This document shows, one piece after another, positions 13,301 through 26,200 of a stretch of DNA of 64,000 nt (position 1 is the stretch's first letter; the number at the start of each line of letters is the position of its first letter). The DNA is taken from positions 4,526,001-4,590,000 of the forward strand of contig OY720101.1 in assembly GCA_963082875.1 (NCBI GenBank). Direction: 5' to 3'. Origin of the DNA: Corella eumyota. Lineage: Eukaryota; Chordata; Ascidiacea; Phlebobranchia; Corellidae. The notes below the pieces were generated by a model. The model was not told the origin of the DNA, did no database searches, and saw only the letters and a list, made by a program, of their open reading frames with translations. The position numbers and the translations under genes are program-made.

Positions 13301-16300
13301 TTTTGCCGATGGAAAATAATATGTCAACGCTTGTAAAATAAGTGTAAAATATTTATAATCAAGTAATGCAATTTTATATTATAAGCTATTTAATACAAAT
13401 GAAAATAAGTTTAGGCTTTACACAGTTGTACAACTTAACATTTCAATTTTACTATTTATTTACAAGATAAAATTATATAAACACACTTTTAAACAAGATA
13501 ACTTACTTTTATTTTAATATAATTTTCCCATATTGATGATTAAAAAAGTAATAAACTATCGCTTCAAAATTTAACCTTTTTCAAGTTGCTGCAACCGCCC
13601 CATGTCACAACTGTTTCATAATAGAATAAGTTGTTTTTCATTTATTTTTGTAAACTAGTTACAACTACAGCCATCCCAACTACATCAGCTCAACTTTCAA
13701 CTTCATCAGTCACAATTTCTGGTACGTTAACATAGCAATTTATTACAAAACTAAATTGGAATATATATTAACAATCAGAATATATTAGAACATTTACTGT
13801 TAATTTAAGTTGTATATAAGGGTTTTACCCGAAATTGCTTTATTAATAAAATATTAATTTATTTAAATGCTTTAAAAATAATAAGTACAGTGGCAACAGA
13901 AAGGCTAACTACAATATGTTATTTTTATGAATTTGTTATTGGGTAAAGCTAACTGTTTTTAACTATAAATTTTGCTTAAAGGGGCACTATTAAGTTTTCT
14001 TAGATTTTGTAATAAGGTAAGTTTTTTAATTTTTGATGTAAACAGCAACATTCTCATTTGTGGCATTAATTTTAGTATATATTTAGTTTTAACATTTATT
14101 TTAGTTCTGTTGGTCATTAAAAGAAAACAGGTTGTTCAAAAAAAAAATTATTTTATTGTTTTTAAATATATAGTAAATGATTCAACTACAAAAGACTTTA
14201 CTAGCAATACAACACAAAACAGGGGTATGTTTATGGCATGTTAAAATTTAACCTCTCTTGTAATATTCACGAACAAGTTGTATTTGTCCTCGTTATATTA
14301 ATTAGGTGTTTATCACAAGTTGTTTTTATTAAATATAGATTTTGACTCAACAACAGTTTTAATAATGATCAACACCACGCCAAATACTACACTTAATGGT
14401 AAACTTACAAATAAATAAATTGTACAAAATACGTTAAATCGTCACAATTTGATTTGTGTGTTAAATGAAAAACAATATGTATGACAATTTGTTTAATTTT
14501 ATTTTGGTTAAATTTAGTAGTTAACTCAACGATAAATGACACCACAAGTAATACTACACTTAATACAACACAGAACAATGGTTTGTTTATAACGTCATAG
14601 CAAATTGATTTAACTATGCATCTATTGCTGCAGTATGTAAATAACAAATATAACAAATCACCTCGTTTTAGGTTGGGCAATATTTAACTCTTCTAATACT
14701 ATTATATTAACTTTGATTACTTCTAGTAATGTTAATGTTTATTTATAAGAATATAAACTTGCATAATGGTTGAGAATTATTGCTTGCTCTATTTTAAGTT
14801 TCCTGGCTTTGCTTTAAACTCAGAAAATGGCATGCGCATTTCTCTATAACAATTTTTTGATTTAAATTATCCAAATTTAAAATGTATTTTTGTTTAAAAA
14901 ATTGTCTTTGTAATTGGATAAATTTTATTTATTTGGTATATATACTAGTTCAAAATAATTTTGTAAAAATTTTTGTTTTAATTTTCCTACTTAGCAACAG
15001 TGCCAACTACAATTAACTCTAACAATGTCAGCAGCACAAAACCTAGCGGTGGTATGTAATTTATATTTGTTCGAAAAGCGAAACCAATTTTGTTATAGAA
15101 AATTAAGATTGTCAAAAGTTTATGTTCTTTTAATTTAATAAATTTGCATAATTTTTTTTATTTGAAGCTAATAGATGTTTTGTTCCTTTACGGTTTAAAA
15201 AAGAATGTTTACACTAAACACAAAGTTAGAGAGACTGTAATTGCAAGGCAAAGGTTATATACGTAAAAGTGTTTATATGCAAAGTTAGATTGTTTTTGAG
15301 TAGGCCTATCTCACTGGCAACATTAGAATTGTTTTCCTATAATATAAACCTAAAAATTTACCTTATTTACTATGCATAAACGTTGTCAAATGTTTAAAAT
15401 GGGTGAATTGTTAAAGAAACTAAATCTTAAGGTCACTAAAGTAGGTTTAAATAATTTAAAAAATACTTTTGTCCGTTTATTTATGTTAGATGAACAAAAA
15501 TCCAACAGTAAGTTTAATTTTGTTTAGATTTTTAGCAGAAATTCCTATAGTACTTATGAATTTTTGTTAGTCAGGTAATACCTTCAGAAACATATCATGG
15601 TGTGTTTTTGCAAAAGAACTTTAATTACATGTAGCTGATTTTAAAAATTAATTTTGCGTGGCATGAAATAATTCTGTTTAGTTATATATACATTTTAATT
15701 TGTAACTGGTGTTTTAATTTTTGGTGCAAAATCTGATGCCCTATTCGAAAAAAGGTTTTATAGTTAATAAGGTTCACAGGCAATTGATAAATAAGAAATA
15801 TTTTTTGCAGATTTACATATTTATAAAATATTTGGTATAATATTTTTATATTTCAAGTAGCGTTAAAAGTATGAAAAATCAATATATTACATACAGTGTT
15901 TTAAATTTAATTTTTGCACTTAGTATTTTTTAAATATAGTAAGTATAAAAAATATGGTAAGTATAAATTTTTTAATGCATTGTTTGGGTTTATTGTAATA
16001 AAATTGGTAATAATTTCTTCAATTATTTTTTTTAATTGCACAGCATTTAATTTAAAAATTTTGGACCTATACACCTTCAATATTTAGATAAATTAAAAAG
16101 TAATTCAATAAGCTTTTCTTTTTTTAATTAGTAATTTTTTTAATAGGTTTTTAAATTTTTGTTTAGTAAAATTTGTCTTTAAGAACTGCACACACAAAGC
16201 CCATATTTATAAAAAAATTAATATAATGCAACACACAAATACATTTTCATTTACAGAATGTTCTGCATTATGTACACCCGGAGAAATAGTTGGATTAGTC

Positions 16301-16839
16301 ATAGGATTGGTTCTTTTAGTTATCTTAATATGGTTCATTCTGGCTGTCTGTTGGCCAATCTTAGCATGTTGTTGTTCAGCCTGGTTTTTAGAATTTAGAA
16401 AATTTCCCTGCCTGGAAAGTTAGTATTTTACTTAATAAAAAAATAAGTCTGTTTAAACATGTACAATATTAAATTACTTTTTTTGGTAATCTGCTATTAT
16501 CTAGTAGATAACTTTAAATGCATCATACCATTAGTGCTTAAAAATGTTTTTATTTTAAAAATGCAAAGTAGAGTATATAATATGGTATTTCTATTTATTC
16601 TTTTAGATAGTAAAATTTTTAGACTAATTGTTTTGTTTGTAATTTGCATGACAACTAATTAATCAAGTCACGTCACCCTTTTCCTTAAACTAACCACTAC
16701 ATGTCATGCTGAACATTTTATTCTTTTATTTTTCGGGTAACTATGTAAGGTGGCCTTATATTAATTATTTAACCCAATCACAGATAGTCCAAAAAATAAT
16801 GGGAAAATAGCTCCAGGTGAAGATACAGAAATGATATAA
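10366..16839 (+). CDS. Gene D: type I membrane sushi glycoprotein with mucin-like stalk
   Basis: Exons 10366-10426, 10920-11059, 11822-11910, 12036-12184, 12499-12663, 13659-13721, 14174-14224, 14339-14398, 14521-14580, 14995-15051, 16257-16418, 16784-16839 (370 aa). The start is the ATG giving MFLWFKTGFVAVLLILLNIS, a clear signal peptide. Exons 2-4 encode a cysteine-free beta-sandwich-like domain with a WTFTWS core. Exon 5 is a sushi domain (GCENPNP, FSCNTGYTG, TATCMEDAAW, PSCTQ). Exons 6-10 are short phase-1 exons rich in Thr, Ser and Asn, with many N-glycosylation sequons (NTT, NST, NDT, NVS). Exon 11 is the TM helix (GLVIGLVLLVILIWFILAV) followed by a CCC cluster; exon 12 ends GEDTEMI. 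Divergent partner of gene A and twin of gene E. The plan recalls ascidian fester, but I cannot show homology. Confidence 0.78.
13659..15051 (+). other. Array of symmetric stalk mini-exons in gene D
   Basis: Five exons of 51-63 nt (13659-13721, 14174-14224, 14339-14398, 14521-14580, 14995-15051) all enter and leave in phase 1, so any subset can be skipped without shifting the frame. Each encodes a Thr/Asn/Ser-rich piece such as VTTTAIPTTSAQLS or VNSTINDTTSNTTLN. The donor of the 14521 exon is the weak GTTTGT, which would favour skipping. Two further candidates also fit phase 1: 14672-14725 (WAIFNSSNTI, weak donor) and an 18-nt microexon at 15490-15507 (DEQKSN; DNQKSN in copy E). Confidence 0.6.
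15490..15507 (+). other. Candidate 18-nt microexon of gene D
   Basis: The segment between a TTAG acceptor and a GTAAGT donor keeps phase 1 and would add about six residues (DEQKSN). The matching segment in copy E (after TTAG near 46098) also stays open and keeps both splice sites despite substitutions. It could be chance; only transcripts would tell. Confidence 0.3.
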
Positions 16840-17915
16840 CTTTAAAAAGGTTTGTTGTGCATTAATATAGGAGGTTTTACTAATATCAGTTTCATAATTT
16901 CAAGATATTTTTTTTGTCTTTGATAATGTTATTGTTATGTTTCAGGAAAAGGGTGTGGCAAATATAAAATTTTTTTGTGTCAAATTTTCTGAAACTTAAA
17001 AAAACTTTTTGAATTTTTCTTAAATTTCTTTTGTGTGTACCACAATTAATAACTTAGCTTTACTTTTTACCAGATTAATCAATTTCTTGTCTGTGCTGTA
17101 TAAGGTTGGTTTTTATAGTTTTATAGTTTAATAGTTTTATTTTTCAAATATCAGTGTCAATTCTTTGTAAATATTTTTTAATTGATTTGGTTTAAAGTAT
17201 CAAGTGTTTTGTAGATTTTTAACCTTCATTAACTTATGCTTGAAAGACAAAAAAACATTATTTTTTTTGTTTTGGGTAGATGATGAAGACTTCTGCTGAA
17301 GTACAAACTACTTTGGAATATATACCCCCAAACAATTAAAACAAATAAAATTCTACACCGGCACATCCAGTTTAACGAACTTTTTTACAAAATTAAATCT
17401 ATTACTTAAAATAAAAAAAAAAACTGTTTCCAAAAAAAGACATTAAAAATTAAGCAAAATATATTGCAATGAAAATAAAGTCTAGTTAAATTTTTTTTTT
17501 ATAAATTTTTTGTAGTTTTTTCTTTTACACTTAAAAAAAATTATTGGTCAATTTAAGTATATAAAAAATAAAAAAGCTACAAACCCTTTTTTTCCAACAA
17601 AACAATATAAAAGCAACAATATCCATCCCCACTATCAACAAAAAAATTAAAAAATTCTAAAAGGATAAATTTAACAACAGAATAATTTTTAAACTTCCTT
17701 TGTATTTTTTTTTAACTTAGTATTAAATTTTTAAAATAATTGAAATTATGTTTAAATACTTTAAGTATATTGCATTTTTTATATTTTATAGCATATCTTG
17801 TTTTAGCCTATTAAACTATGTATTAATATTTTGTCGATTATAAATCGTTGTTGTATTTAAAAATGTCTTCAATTTTACCATCTTTTTATTTTTTAAGTGC
17901 TGTAAATAATTTTTT

Positions 17916-18075
17916 TTGAACTTGAAAAGTTTTTTTATTTTATTTTAACTTGAAAAGTTTTTATTTTTTTTAACTTGAAAAGTTTTTATTTTAATTTAAA
18001 AAATTTTTTTATTTTTTTTAACTTGAAAAGTTTTTATTTTTTTTTAATTTGAAAAGTTTTTATTTTTTTTAACAT
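17916..18075. repeat. AACTTGAAAAG minisatellite
   Basis: About five copies of a roughly 27-bp unit, AACTTGAAAAGTTTTTATTT plus a T-rich spacer. The right arm has only about one copy near 48470, so the array grew in this arm or shrank in the other after the duplication. Confidence 0.75.
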
Positions 18076-18846
18076 AAATTATTTTTTATGTCAAAATTCC
18101 GTTGTGTGGTTTACTATTTTTAAATGGTAAATAAACTTAACAATTACACTAACTGCATCAATTTCTAACATCTTTTTTTGCTGTAGATGCCTCTTTTTTA
18201 ATTAAAAAATCTAATGTTAAAACATACAACATTAAAATTAAAAAATCATTTAAAAATTTTTTTTTCATCTTTTTATTTCTGTATGCATCGCAAAATTTAA
18301 TAACTGTGATATATCCAAAGTTCAAAATTGTTATTCATCGGTGTTATATGTAATAAAGTTAACACGCAACAAACATGTAAGGTTTTTTTGCAAGGCAATT
18401 ATAGAAACTGTGCAGAATATATTAATCTTAAAAAATTACAATATTTTTAAAGCTTAATTTTGCATTGGTATAAAGTTTAAATAAATTACGCATATATCAT
18501 TTATTGTGTAAGGAGCATTATGTTCTTGTTTTTGTATAATAGATTTCACTTCTTTGTGTACCAAGCTATTGTCTTGAAATTTTATTTCCGTGTATTTCAA
18601 CGTCTGCTATTAATATGATTCGCTATCAATTTACACAAAAATATCACGTGAGTTTTTATACAAAACCAGACAGCAAAGCAAAGTCACAACACCAGCAAAA
18701 AAAAGACGAACCATCGCGAAAATATAATTCCCGTTTTATTTTCTGCTTTGTAAACAACATACCAAAAGTCAACACCATTTAAATAAATCTTGTTGGTGGC
18801 TTATAAACTTAGCAACTTAGTCTTTGTTATAGACCAAGTCTTTGTT

Positions 18847-18878
18847 GGTTGCTAAGTTGGCTTATAAACTTAGCAACC
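18847..18878. repeat. Perfect 12-bp inverted repeat with RFX-like half-sites
   Basis: GGTTGCTAAGTT and AACTTAGCAACC flank an 8-base loop. It is kept exactly at 49263-49294. GTTGCTA resembles an RFX X-box half-site. It lies in a longer run of repeated AAACTTAGCAAC words (from about 18805). Confidence 0.55.
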
Positions 18879-19763
18879 ACATTTTAAAAGGCTTTGGTCT
18901 TTGTTATACGAAGGCAGATAACATACACAAAAATATTTTTTGAACAGTAAATTCAAAATCGAAATTGTATTGTTTAACTTTTAACGGCTTACGTGATTTG
19001 TTCAATTAAAAAAAGGGATGGGGAATATAAATTTACAATCTCGTATAGTTGTAAGTTTTTACAGTTGATCGCAACTATAACGCTCCTAAATAGAACAAGT
19101 AACCTAATGCGAAGTTTATTGTTTTGAAGAAACCACTAGTCCATCGTTTTAAAGCCAGACAAAGCAAACTTGTGTCTGGGTAAAGTCTGTTTACTTGATC
19201 ATAACGTTTAAACGAAAGTGATTAACGTAGCAACAAAAATAAGAATTCTTTATACAACGGTTGTTTTTGCATGGTTAACAAAAATTGTATAGTCGACAAA
19301 ATACCTTCGTAGTTAAAATAACAATCATTCAATATTTATAAGAAGTGGGGGTTACCTATCTGCTTAACGAATATGCAATATTTATTTTATTAATAGTGTT
19401 TTTATTAATGGTTATATATTTTAAAAGCTTTGCTTGTTTATAAATTGACTAATTAAGTGGGAGATCATATTTTATAAGCGTCATATCCTTGCAGTAAGAT
19501 TGATATCCTGGTATTAGTTACCACAAGCTGCTAAATGCTTATATATGTTGTGTAGAAAAATATTCTTAGTGATGCAACCAATTGTATATAAATATTCCAC
19601 TGAAAATAACAAATCATTGACAGGGCCACAAACGAAATATTTGGAAAAGCCCCCGTGTTTTTGTATATATTTAAATTCTTTTTTCACGTGTAAACTCTGT
19701 TTTTAGTAGAGCCTTTATTATTTTTCGGCTTTACGTTAATTGCAAACATTGTTATTCTTTAAT

Positions 19764-21645
19764 CTAATGCCATCTTATAAACAAAGGTTTACACACATAA
19801 CTAATTTAGCGCGTATTTGGAAAATTTCCTTTTAAGTAATTGCTACAGTTTTAACCTTCTAATACGTTATTAAGTTTAAAATAGTTTCAAAAATTGCATT
19901 ACATGTATATAAAAAAACGAGTTTTTACTTGTTTTACGTCTTACATTGCGGTAACATATTTTTCATATTCAAAACCTATTAATCAAATAGTAAAACACAA
20001 AGGTAACATTTGTCACGACGACCCGGTCTTAAGTCGACAGTCATGATTGCTAATAGATACCCAATTATAAAGTTTGGCAAAATGTCGTACCGATTATAGC
20101 GCCTCATTTCAATGCATGAAAGCAGCGGGGATTAAAACCTGGACCTACAGAACTTAATTTTTATTGTCACCACTAATATTGGTACTAAATATTAATAAAG
20201 TAAAGTTGATTAGCACCGAATTGCAAGCTTAATACATCAACAGCAAATCGCTCTTCCAACCGACAAGGAGAAAACTAAGTTTTTTTTTTATTTTGGTTTT
20301 TCGCACATTAATAAAAGTAAATAATAAATGCGACGGGAAAAAATGACAAAATCAATTTAACGATTTAAAACATGCCGAAGGTATTAATGTTTACATAAAG
20401 ATTTTAAGTATGTTATGGCATGGTCACCAAACCCAAAATTAATAGTAAAAGATCAACAAATCAGAAAGTAAACGGCAGCACAAATCAAAAGTTATATCTT
20501 AAACAAAAAAAAACAGGCTTTGAATAAAGTTCTTTTACTTAAGTAAATTTAAAAAATACAGTTAAAAAACTTTACTTTTATAGATATGAATCAATTCTTT
20601 AAAATAAAAGAAAATGAAATGTTACCTGAAAACGCTCCTGTAGCGAATTTAATTTTAAAAAACTGTTCTTTAGTGGTTAGTTTATACAAGAATATAACAT
20701 TCTGGCTAATTCTTACGGAAATAAACTTTGAATTTAAGTAATGTCTAAATCCATGTTTATTGAGTGGCGCCCGTTCAGCAGAACAAAATTGCCTAACTGT
20801 TTTTAAAACGAACATTCGTACTTAATAAAAAGAAATGAATCGTTGAAAAAAATGATTCAATACCAGAAAAACGAGGTTAGAGTTTCCATGTGAAAAGAGT
20901 TGTTAAATAACCCGCAAATTCGATAAACAAGTTATAGTTAAAAGCATTGAAACTTATTATTTAAATAGGGAGAAAAAATACGTCAAAGCTTGACAGCAAA
21001 TAAATAACAATTCCATTTCAAATCAACATCAAAAACTGTTTGTTTTTAAAATTAAAAGTTAGCTTATGCGGATTTATCCAAAATAAGCTACACTCCCCCC
21101 AACATATTTAAATTTGTTATTTTTTCACAAATAACAACTGGTGAATCATAAAAACAAACCAATTCACTTAAAATTTAACCTCATCTAGAATTAAACATTA
21201 CCTATATTCTCACATTAAAAAAAAACTTCATATTTCTTTTTTCTTATTCTTAACAATAAATTAAACTTTAACAATACTGAAAGTGGTAAAAGTTGGAAGG
21301 TTGTTTTTTATGATTGCACAAATTTTTAGTTGGGAGTCAAGCTTCAATCAGCCAATGTGGGAAGCTTCGGTACATTTTATCCTTTATAATAAATAAACAA
21401 TGTTATTACTGTAAATTGTTGAAATATAAATATAGACCCTAAATAAAGTTAATTTTTACCTTCTCTGAAAATCTGAAGCCAACAGCATATGTTTTTTTTT
21501 CACCGAATGTTTTTCTTGGCAGAAATTTCACATTAGCCAAAAAATTTACTTAACTAAGAAATTATTACAACGTTAGATTGTACAGGTAAACTAACAAAAT
21601 TTATTTTTAAACACCTAAATGTTTTTAATTGATATAAGTTTTAGT
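19764..21645. other. Unduplicated spacer, no gene seen
   Basis: Begins where the left duplication arm ends. AT-rich with no supported exon. The part at about 20010-20290 is GC-richer; GGGATTAAAACCTGGACC near 20130 resembles a degraded tRNA-type B box on the minus strand, so it may be an old SINE fragment. Confidence 0.4.
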
Positions 21646-21955
21646 CTATTCATCAGCAATTTTAATTAGTATTGGGCATCCAGGAATCTTGGAAGGTAAT
21701 ATGCTGTTAACTGATTTATTTAGTCCAGCTAAAAAATAAATGCACTTTAATAAAAAAATTTAAAACCATTTATAATTTAGAAAAAGTTAGATGGAAATAT
21801 AAATTGCTAAATTTTACCTGGACTATAAATGTTCAAACACCTGAAAAAAATTAAAAACAGAGTTTATTTGTAATTTAAATTGGGGCAACTAAAGTTGAAA
21901 AAATAGGATACAATTTCTTACCTTTTAAACTCTTTAAAATACTTAACAACAACAC
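21646..21955 (-). CDS. Possible 3' exons of an unrecognised minus-strand gene
   Basis: Three small segments join in consistent phase with proper AG/GT borders: 21922-21955, 21818-21840 and 21646-21728. They read VVVKYFKEFKR, then CLNIYSP, then a last exon ending IPGCPILIKIADE and a stop. I do not recognise the sequence. The next upstream exon was not found with confidence; the region at 21960-22065 has a GC-richer open segment (SRNLAAVAKSSG on the minus strand) that may be alternative or decayed sequence. Small exons like these can arise by chance. Confidence 0.28.
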
Positions 21956-23210
21956 CTTAAAAAAGCCTCGTAATGCCCGATGATTTAGCCACTGCAGCTA
22001 AATTGCGTGATAAAAAAAGCACACTGCTCCCGAGTATATTGTTGGTTGTACTGATGTTACCAAACTAAAAAGAATGCAAATTTAAAAAAATATTTTTGTA
22101 TCCTAATCAATGGTTGCTAGTAGTTGGTTGATAAACCTACATTTGCCTACTGTTTAACTCCCTTTGAAAAATTGTATAAAACGTATATCCAAAAATTTAA
22201 AAAAGGTCAATCAGATTAATATATATATCTAAAAATACTATAATAAAAAATCAAAAAAAAGAATCACTAATTAAAAAAAGTTTTAAATGTTTTTGACCAG
22301 AAAGTAAATAATGGCTGTTTGGAACTAAATATGTTTTTTAATTAAAACTTAAGGTACAATTAAAACATTTTAATTTATAAAGCAAAATTTACTTCTAATT
22401 AGTAAAATTATTAGCATAAGTCCATTAGACAAACCATATATTTTAATCATTTAGTTTTTTTATAATTTTGCCTAAAATATATTTTAACATTTATTAATAA
22501 TTGTATATCAATATACCCAAAGTCTACCTTAAAACGGTATAATTGCTATATAGATGAAAAAAATTTAAATTGCTCTATTTAGGATGTATTAATTTCGTTA
22601 ATACCTCAATACAGAAGCCATTCAATTTCTTATTTAGTTGAAATTATGTAACTTCAACATTTTATTGAAATTGATAAAGTTACTTATGCCTAGTTTGAGT
22701 TTAATTTTAAGCCATTGCCACAATTTTTTTTAATTTTAATATTGTTTCTTACAAAATTTAAAGACCCTTAACAATTAAATTCATAACATCATAATAATTT
22801 AAAAAAATAATGTGTCCTTTTATATAAAATTGTTTTATATATTAACCAAATGAAATAAAAAAAACTACAAAAAAGTTTAAATATAAATTTGACATATTTA
22901 AATGGCGTGCTGGTAGAAAAAAAAATTTTTTGCCTATATATAAAAAAACTAATTTTAAACAAAAAAATAATAAGTGCTAATTTTTTTTTAATTTGTTAAC
23001 AATATTACCATTTTAACTTGGTATAGGCTATACTAATTTATTTTAAGAAAAAAAATAATTCTTGAAAACTAATATGCATGCATGCATAAAGAATATCAAT
23101 CTCATTCTTAGTCAGTATATTGATTAAAATAGTATCTTTAGTTTTTATATATTTATATTTCTTACTAAATATTTCCGTGTGGGTTTTCAATAAAATCATA
23201 TGATCATATT
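21956..23210. other. AT-rich spacer 3' of gene B
   Basis: Apart from the uncertain open segment at 21960-22065 I see only AT-rich sequence with A and T runs. No supported gene, RNA or mobile element. Confidence 0.4.
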
Positions 23211-26200
23211 TTACTCAGAAGCATTGAAATCACCAGACAATGAAGTTACATTTCGATGATAACTTGCTTCTGTATCAGATCTTAGGCTGAATTCTGCAAA
23301 GACAATCTTTGTTAAGTTTGCAAGAAAAAATTATAAGAAACTGGATACAAGGTAAATTTATTAAGATATTTGAACATTTTTTAGTAATTCGTTTTTTTTA
23401 TGTTTTAAAAAAGAAACCTTTAAAAATTCACAATTAAAATGTAAAAAAATCTTGAACAGTCAATTAACAAAATTAAAAAAAAATTATTTCAAGTTATAAT
23501 AAGACAAAATTTTTACCTATTTAAAAATGTTTTTAATATAATTATTAAATGAAAAAAATAAAATAAAAATTTTTGTAACCTAAATCATTTACATTTATTT
23601 TTATACATAAAATTCAATCATATTTAAAAGATTTAATTGATAACTTTAGTTACTCAAAAATATTATTTAGTTTTACTGAAATTAAGATAATTTTCGTAAA
23701 TCTACTTTCTTGGTTTATAAGTTTTCAATTAGTTTTACTAAACCTAACAAGATATTACAATGTTAAGGCATTACACCAAGTTGGTGTTAGTTATAATTTA
23801 AAAGCAAGTAGAATAAGCCCAACATGTTTTTAGTTATTTAGACAACAATAGGAAAAGTTATAAAAAGGTACCAGCAAGCAACATAACTTTAATAAGGCCT
23901 TAACGGCAGGTTTTTGTGTTAAAAAGAAAGGATACCAAAACTATAATAAACTGGATTAAATTTTTTTCTTTATTTTAAATTTTGTACCTGTTCAACATTT
24001 TGATGGTTTGTAATATGTTAACATTTTCGGTCAGATGATTCTACTTGTCATTGTTAATAAATAAATAGCGATTTTTGTATGCAATTGTTACACTAAAAAC
24101 AAAATTAAGGTTGTGCATTAAAAATATTAAAGCCATTTAACAAAGGCTTTAATTGTCTAGCCTGTTTGAAGTTTTTCAACTTTTCAGACTAAAATTAAAA
24201 AACCAATAATAGTAAAACTTTACACTAAGATTACAAGTAGAAATACCGCCCATTGGCCTGGTTATTAAAAAAAATTTATTTATTGTTTAGTTATTTAAAG
24301 TTGTTAAAAACAAAATATGGAATTAAAGGTGTTTGTTACCATCAGACAATTTTTTTTCCATCAAGTTAACAATTTTTTTTTTGAATCTTAAAAGTTCATG
24401 GAAACCACGTTTTTTTAATTAATGACGTTGGGCCGTACATAGAAATCAATAAAATCAGACAGATTTTTTTTTTTAAATAAAAAATTAATATTGGCCGAAA
24501 CTAAATTTTTAATCGGGTTTTAAAAAAATATAGCAATTTTGATTAAAATTACTTAAAATTATGGCCATTTAGGTGTTATTTTAAACTAACTGATTTTTGT
24601 TATAAAGAACCTTTAAGGCCTGTTCATACGACAAGTCTAACGTTGTTTTCAAATGGATTTTAAATGGTTACGCATTCTTACTTTACGTTACACTGCTTAA
24701 GCCATGTAAACGGGCCTTTAAACGTATAATTGCTTAGGTTCGAATCATAGAGTTGAAAGAGGTAAAATACACGTAACCTTAAAAATGTTATGTCACTTAA
24801 AAAAGTATTATACGTCACGGTAAAAATTTTTGTTATTTTTATAGAATATTTGTTATTTTTATGGAATATTTGTTTGTTTTTTATGGAATATTTGTTAATT
24901 TTTGTTATTTTTATGGAATATTTGTTAGCTTTGTAGCTTTTTTGGATAAACGCGCATAAACTTACTTTAATTTCAAATACGCTTGTAAAAAACGTTTTTA
25001 ATATCGAATTATCATTGAATTGTTATTAGTTTACTGACAAGTTTTTTAACGTACTTTCATCCCCATTTTAATCAGTAGTTCAAATGCCTTTCCCTTCAAT
25101 TTGGTTATCGAATTTGCGGTTTATATTTAATAATTTTTTTTGGCATAGGAACTTTAAACTAGATTTTCTGGTATTAATCCAAATTTTTAAACCATTTATT
25201 TCACCTTATATTAAGTGCTATTGTTTGTTTTAAAAACAGGCTACAAATTTTTGTTGTACCAAACAGACGCCACCCAATAACCATGAATTAAATTTTCTTA
25301 AATTCAGAGTTTAACGATTGAGATGCATAAATGCCACACTATTTATCCTTGAGGCCCCATCACCATAAAGTGACCAAAAAGTACGTTTGTAGGTTGCAAA
25401 ATGTAGAACAACTACAGGACCAATGTTAGGTAGTGTTTGTAGTTGAACTACTATTGCCTAACTTATATAAAATAAAATATACGTAAGATTACATTGATTT
25501 TACTCTGCATAGGATAAAACAATTTACAAAATAACACAGTATTTGGAAAAAGGGTTTTAAAAATTGCACATTTTATGATGATTAACAGTCGTTAGTTTGT
25601 TACGTTAATATTGCAGATTTTGATTGCACATTATAAATTTATATTTAAAAATATATATAACAGTGTGGGGTTATCTTTTTTAAAGATTCATTTACAGTGT
25701 TTTGGATACAGCAAAAATTTAGAAAACAAGTAGTACAAAAATACAAAATGTGAAGATTTTAAAAGTGCTAACCAGTGGAAATAAAAATTAAAACAAAATT
25801 TTACATTAAAAAGTAAATACATATTAATAGGCAAAAAAATGATAATTTTGTGTAAATTTAGTTCTTATAAATCTCAACTGTCACTGGAATATAAGTAAAT
25901 ACAATATAGAATGCAACACATTTTTAAAAAAACAAAAAAAAATTAAAAAAAAAGGCATTATTTTAAAAAAGTTTATCATTGAACATAACTTTAACCGAAA
26001 CTTTTGAATTATAATTCGAAAAATGTTAATCAAGCCATGAACCATAAATGATATTAAAATTACCATATTTAAGTCAAAAAATTCAAATAAGTGCTACAAA
26101 TGAACAAATAGAATGGTTGTCACCTCAAAATTTTTAGTGCTATGTATAAAAAAAATAAATGCAACAATATTTTAATTTCATTTACAGACAGTAGGGTTTT

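Larger units (their letters stand above)
2281..19763. repeat. Segmental duplication, left arm
   Basis: Direct copy of about 33057-50151, holding genes A and D. Collinearity runs from just after the satellite to the word TTGTTATTCTTTAA near 19762; beyond that the right arm passes into the Helitron-end array. The offset falls from about 30.78 kb at the left edge to about 30.39 kb at the right edge because of many small indels. By eye similarity is about 85-90% up to about 10.24 kb and clearly higher (mid to high nineties) afterwards, introns included. Confidence 0.93.
16840..19763. other. 3' flank of gene D, AT-rich, no gene seen
   Basis: Duplicated at 47430-50151. Possible poly(A) signals are AATAAA near 17344 and 17473. 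A frame after the ATAG at 16607 could be an alternative last exon (NSKIFRLIVLFVICM), but it is frameshifted in copy E, so I do not accept it. The rest holds a minisatellite and an inverted repeat listed separately. Confidence 0.55.

Noticed and set aside
16608-16662. Alternative hydrophobic last exon of gene D (NSKIFRLIVLFVICM)
   Set aside because: A one-base change in the gene E counterpart shifts the frame to an early stop, so it is not conserved.
20010-20290. Possible tRNA-derived SINE
   Set aside because: Only a B-box-like word was found; no A box at the expected distance, no tail and no target duplication.
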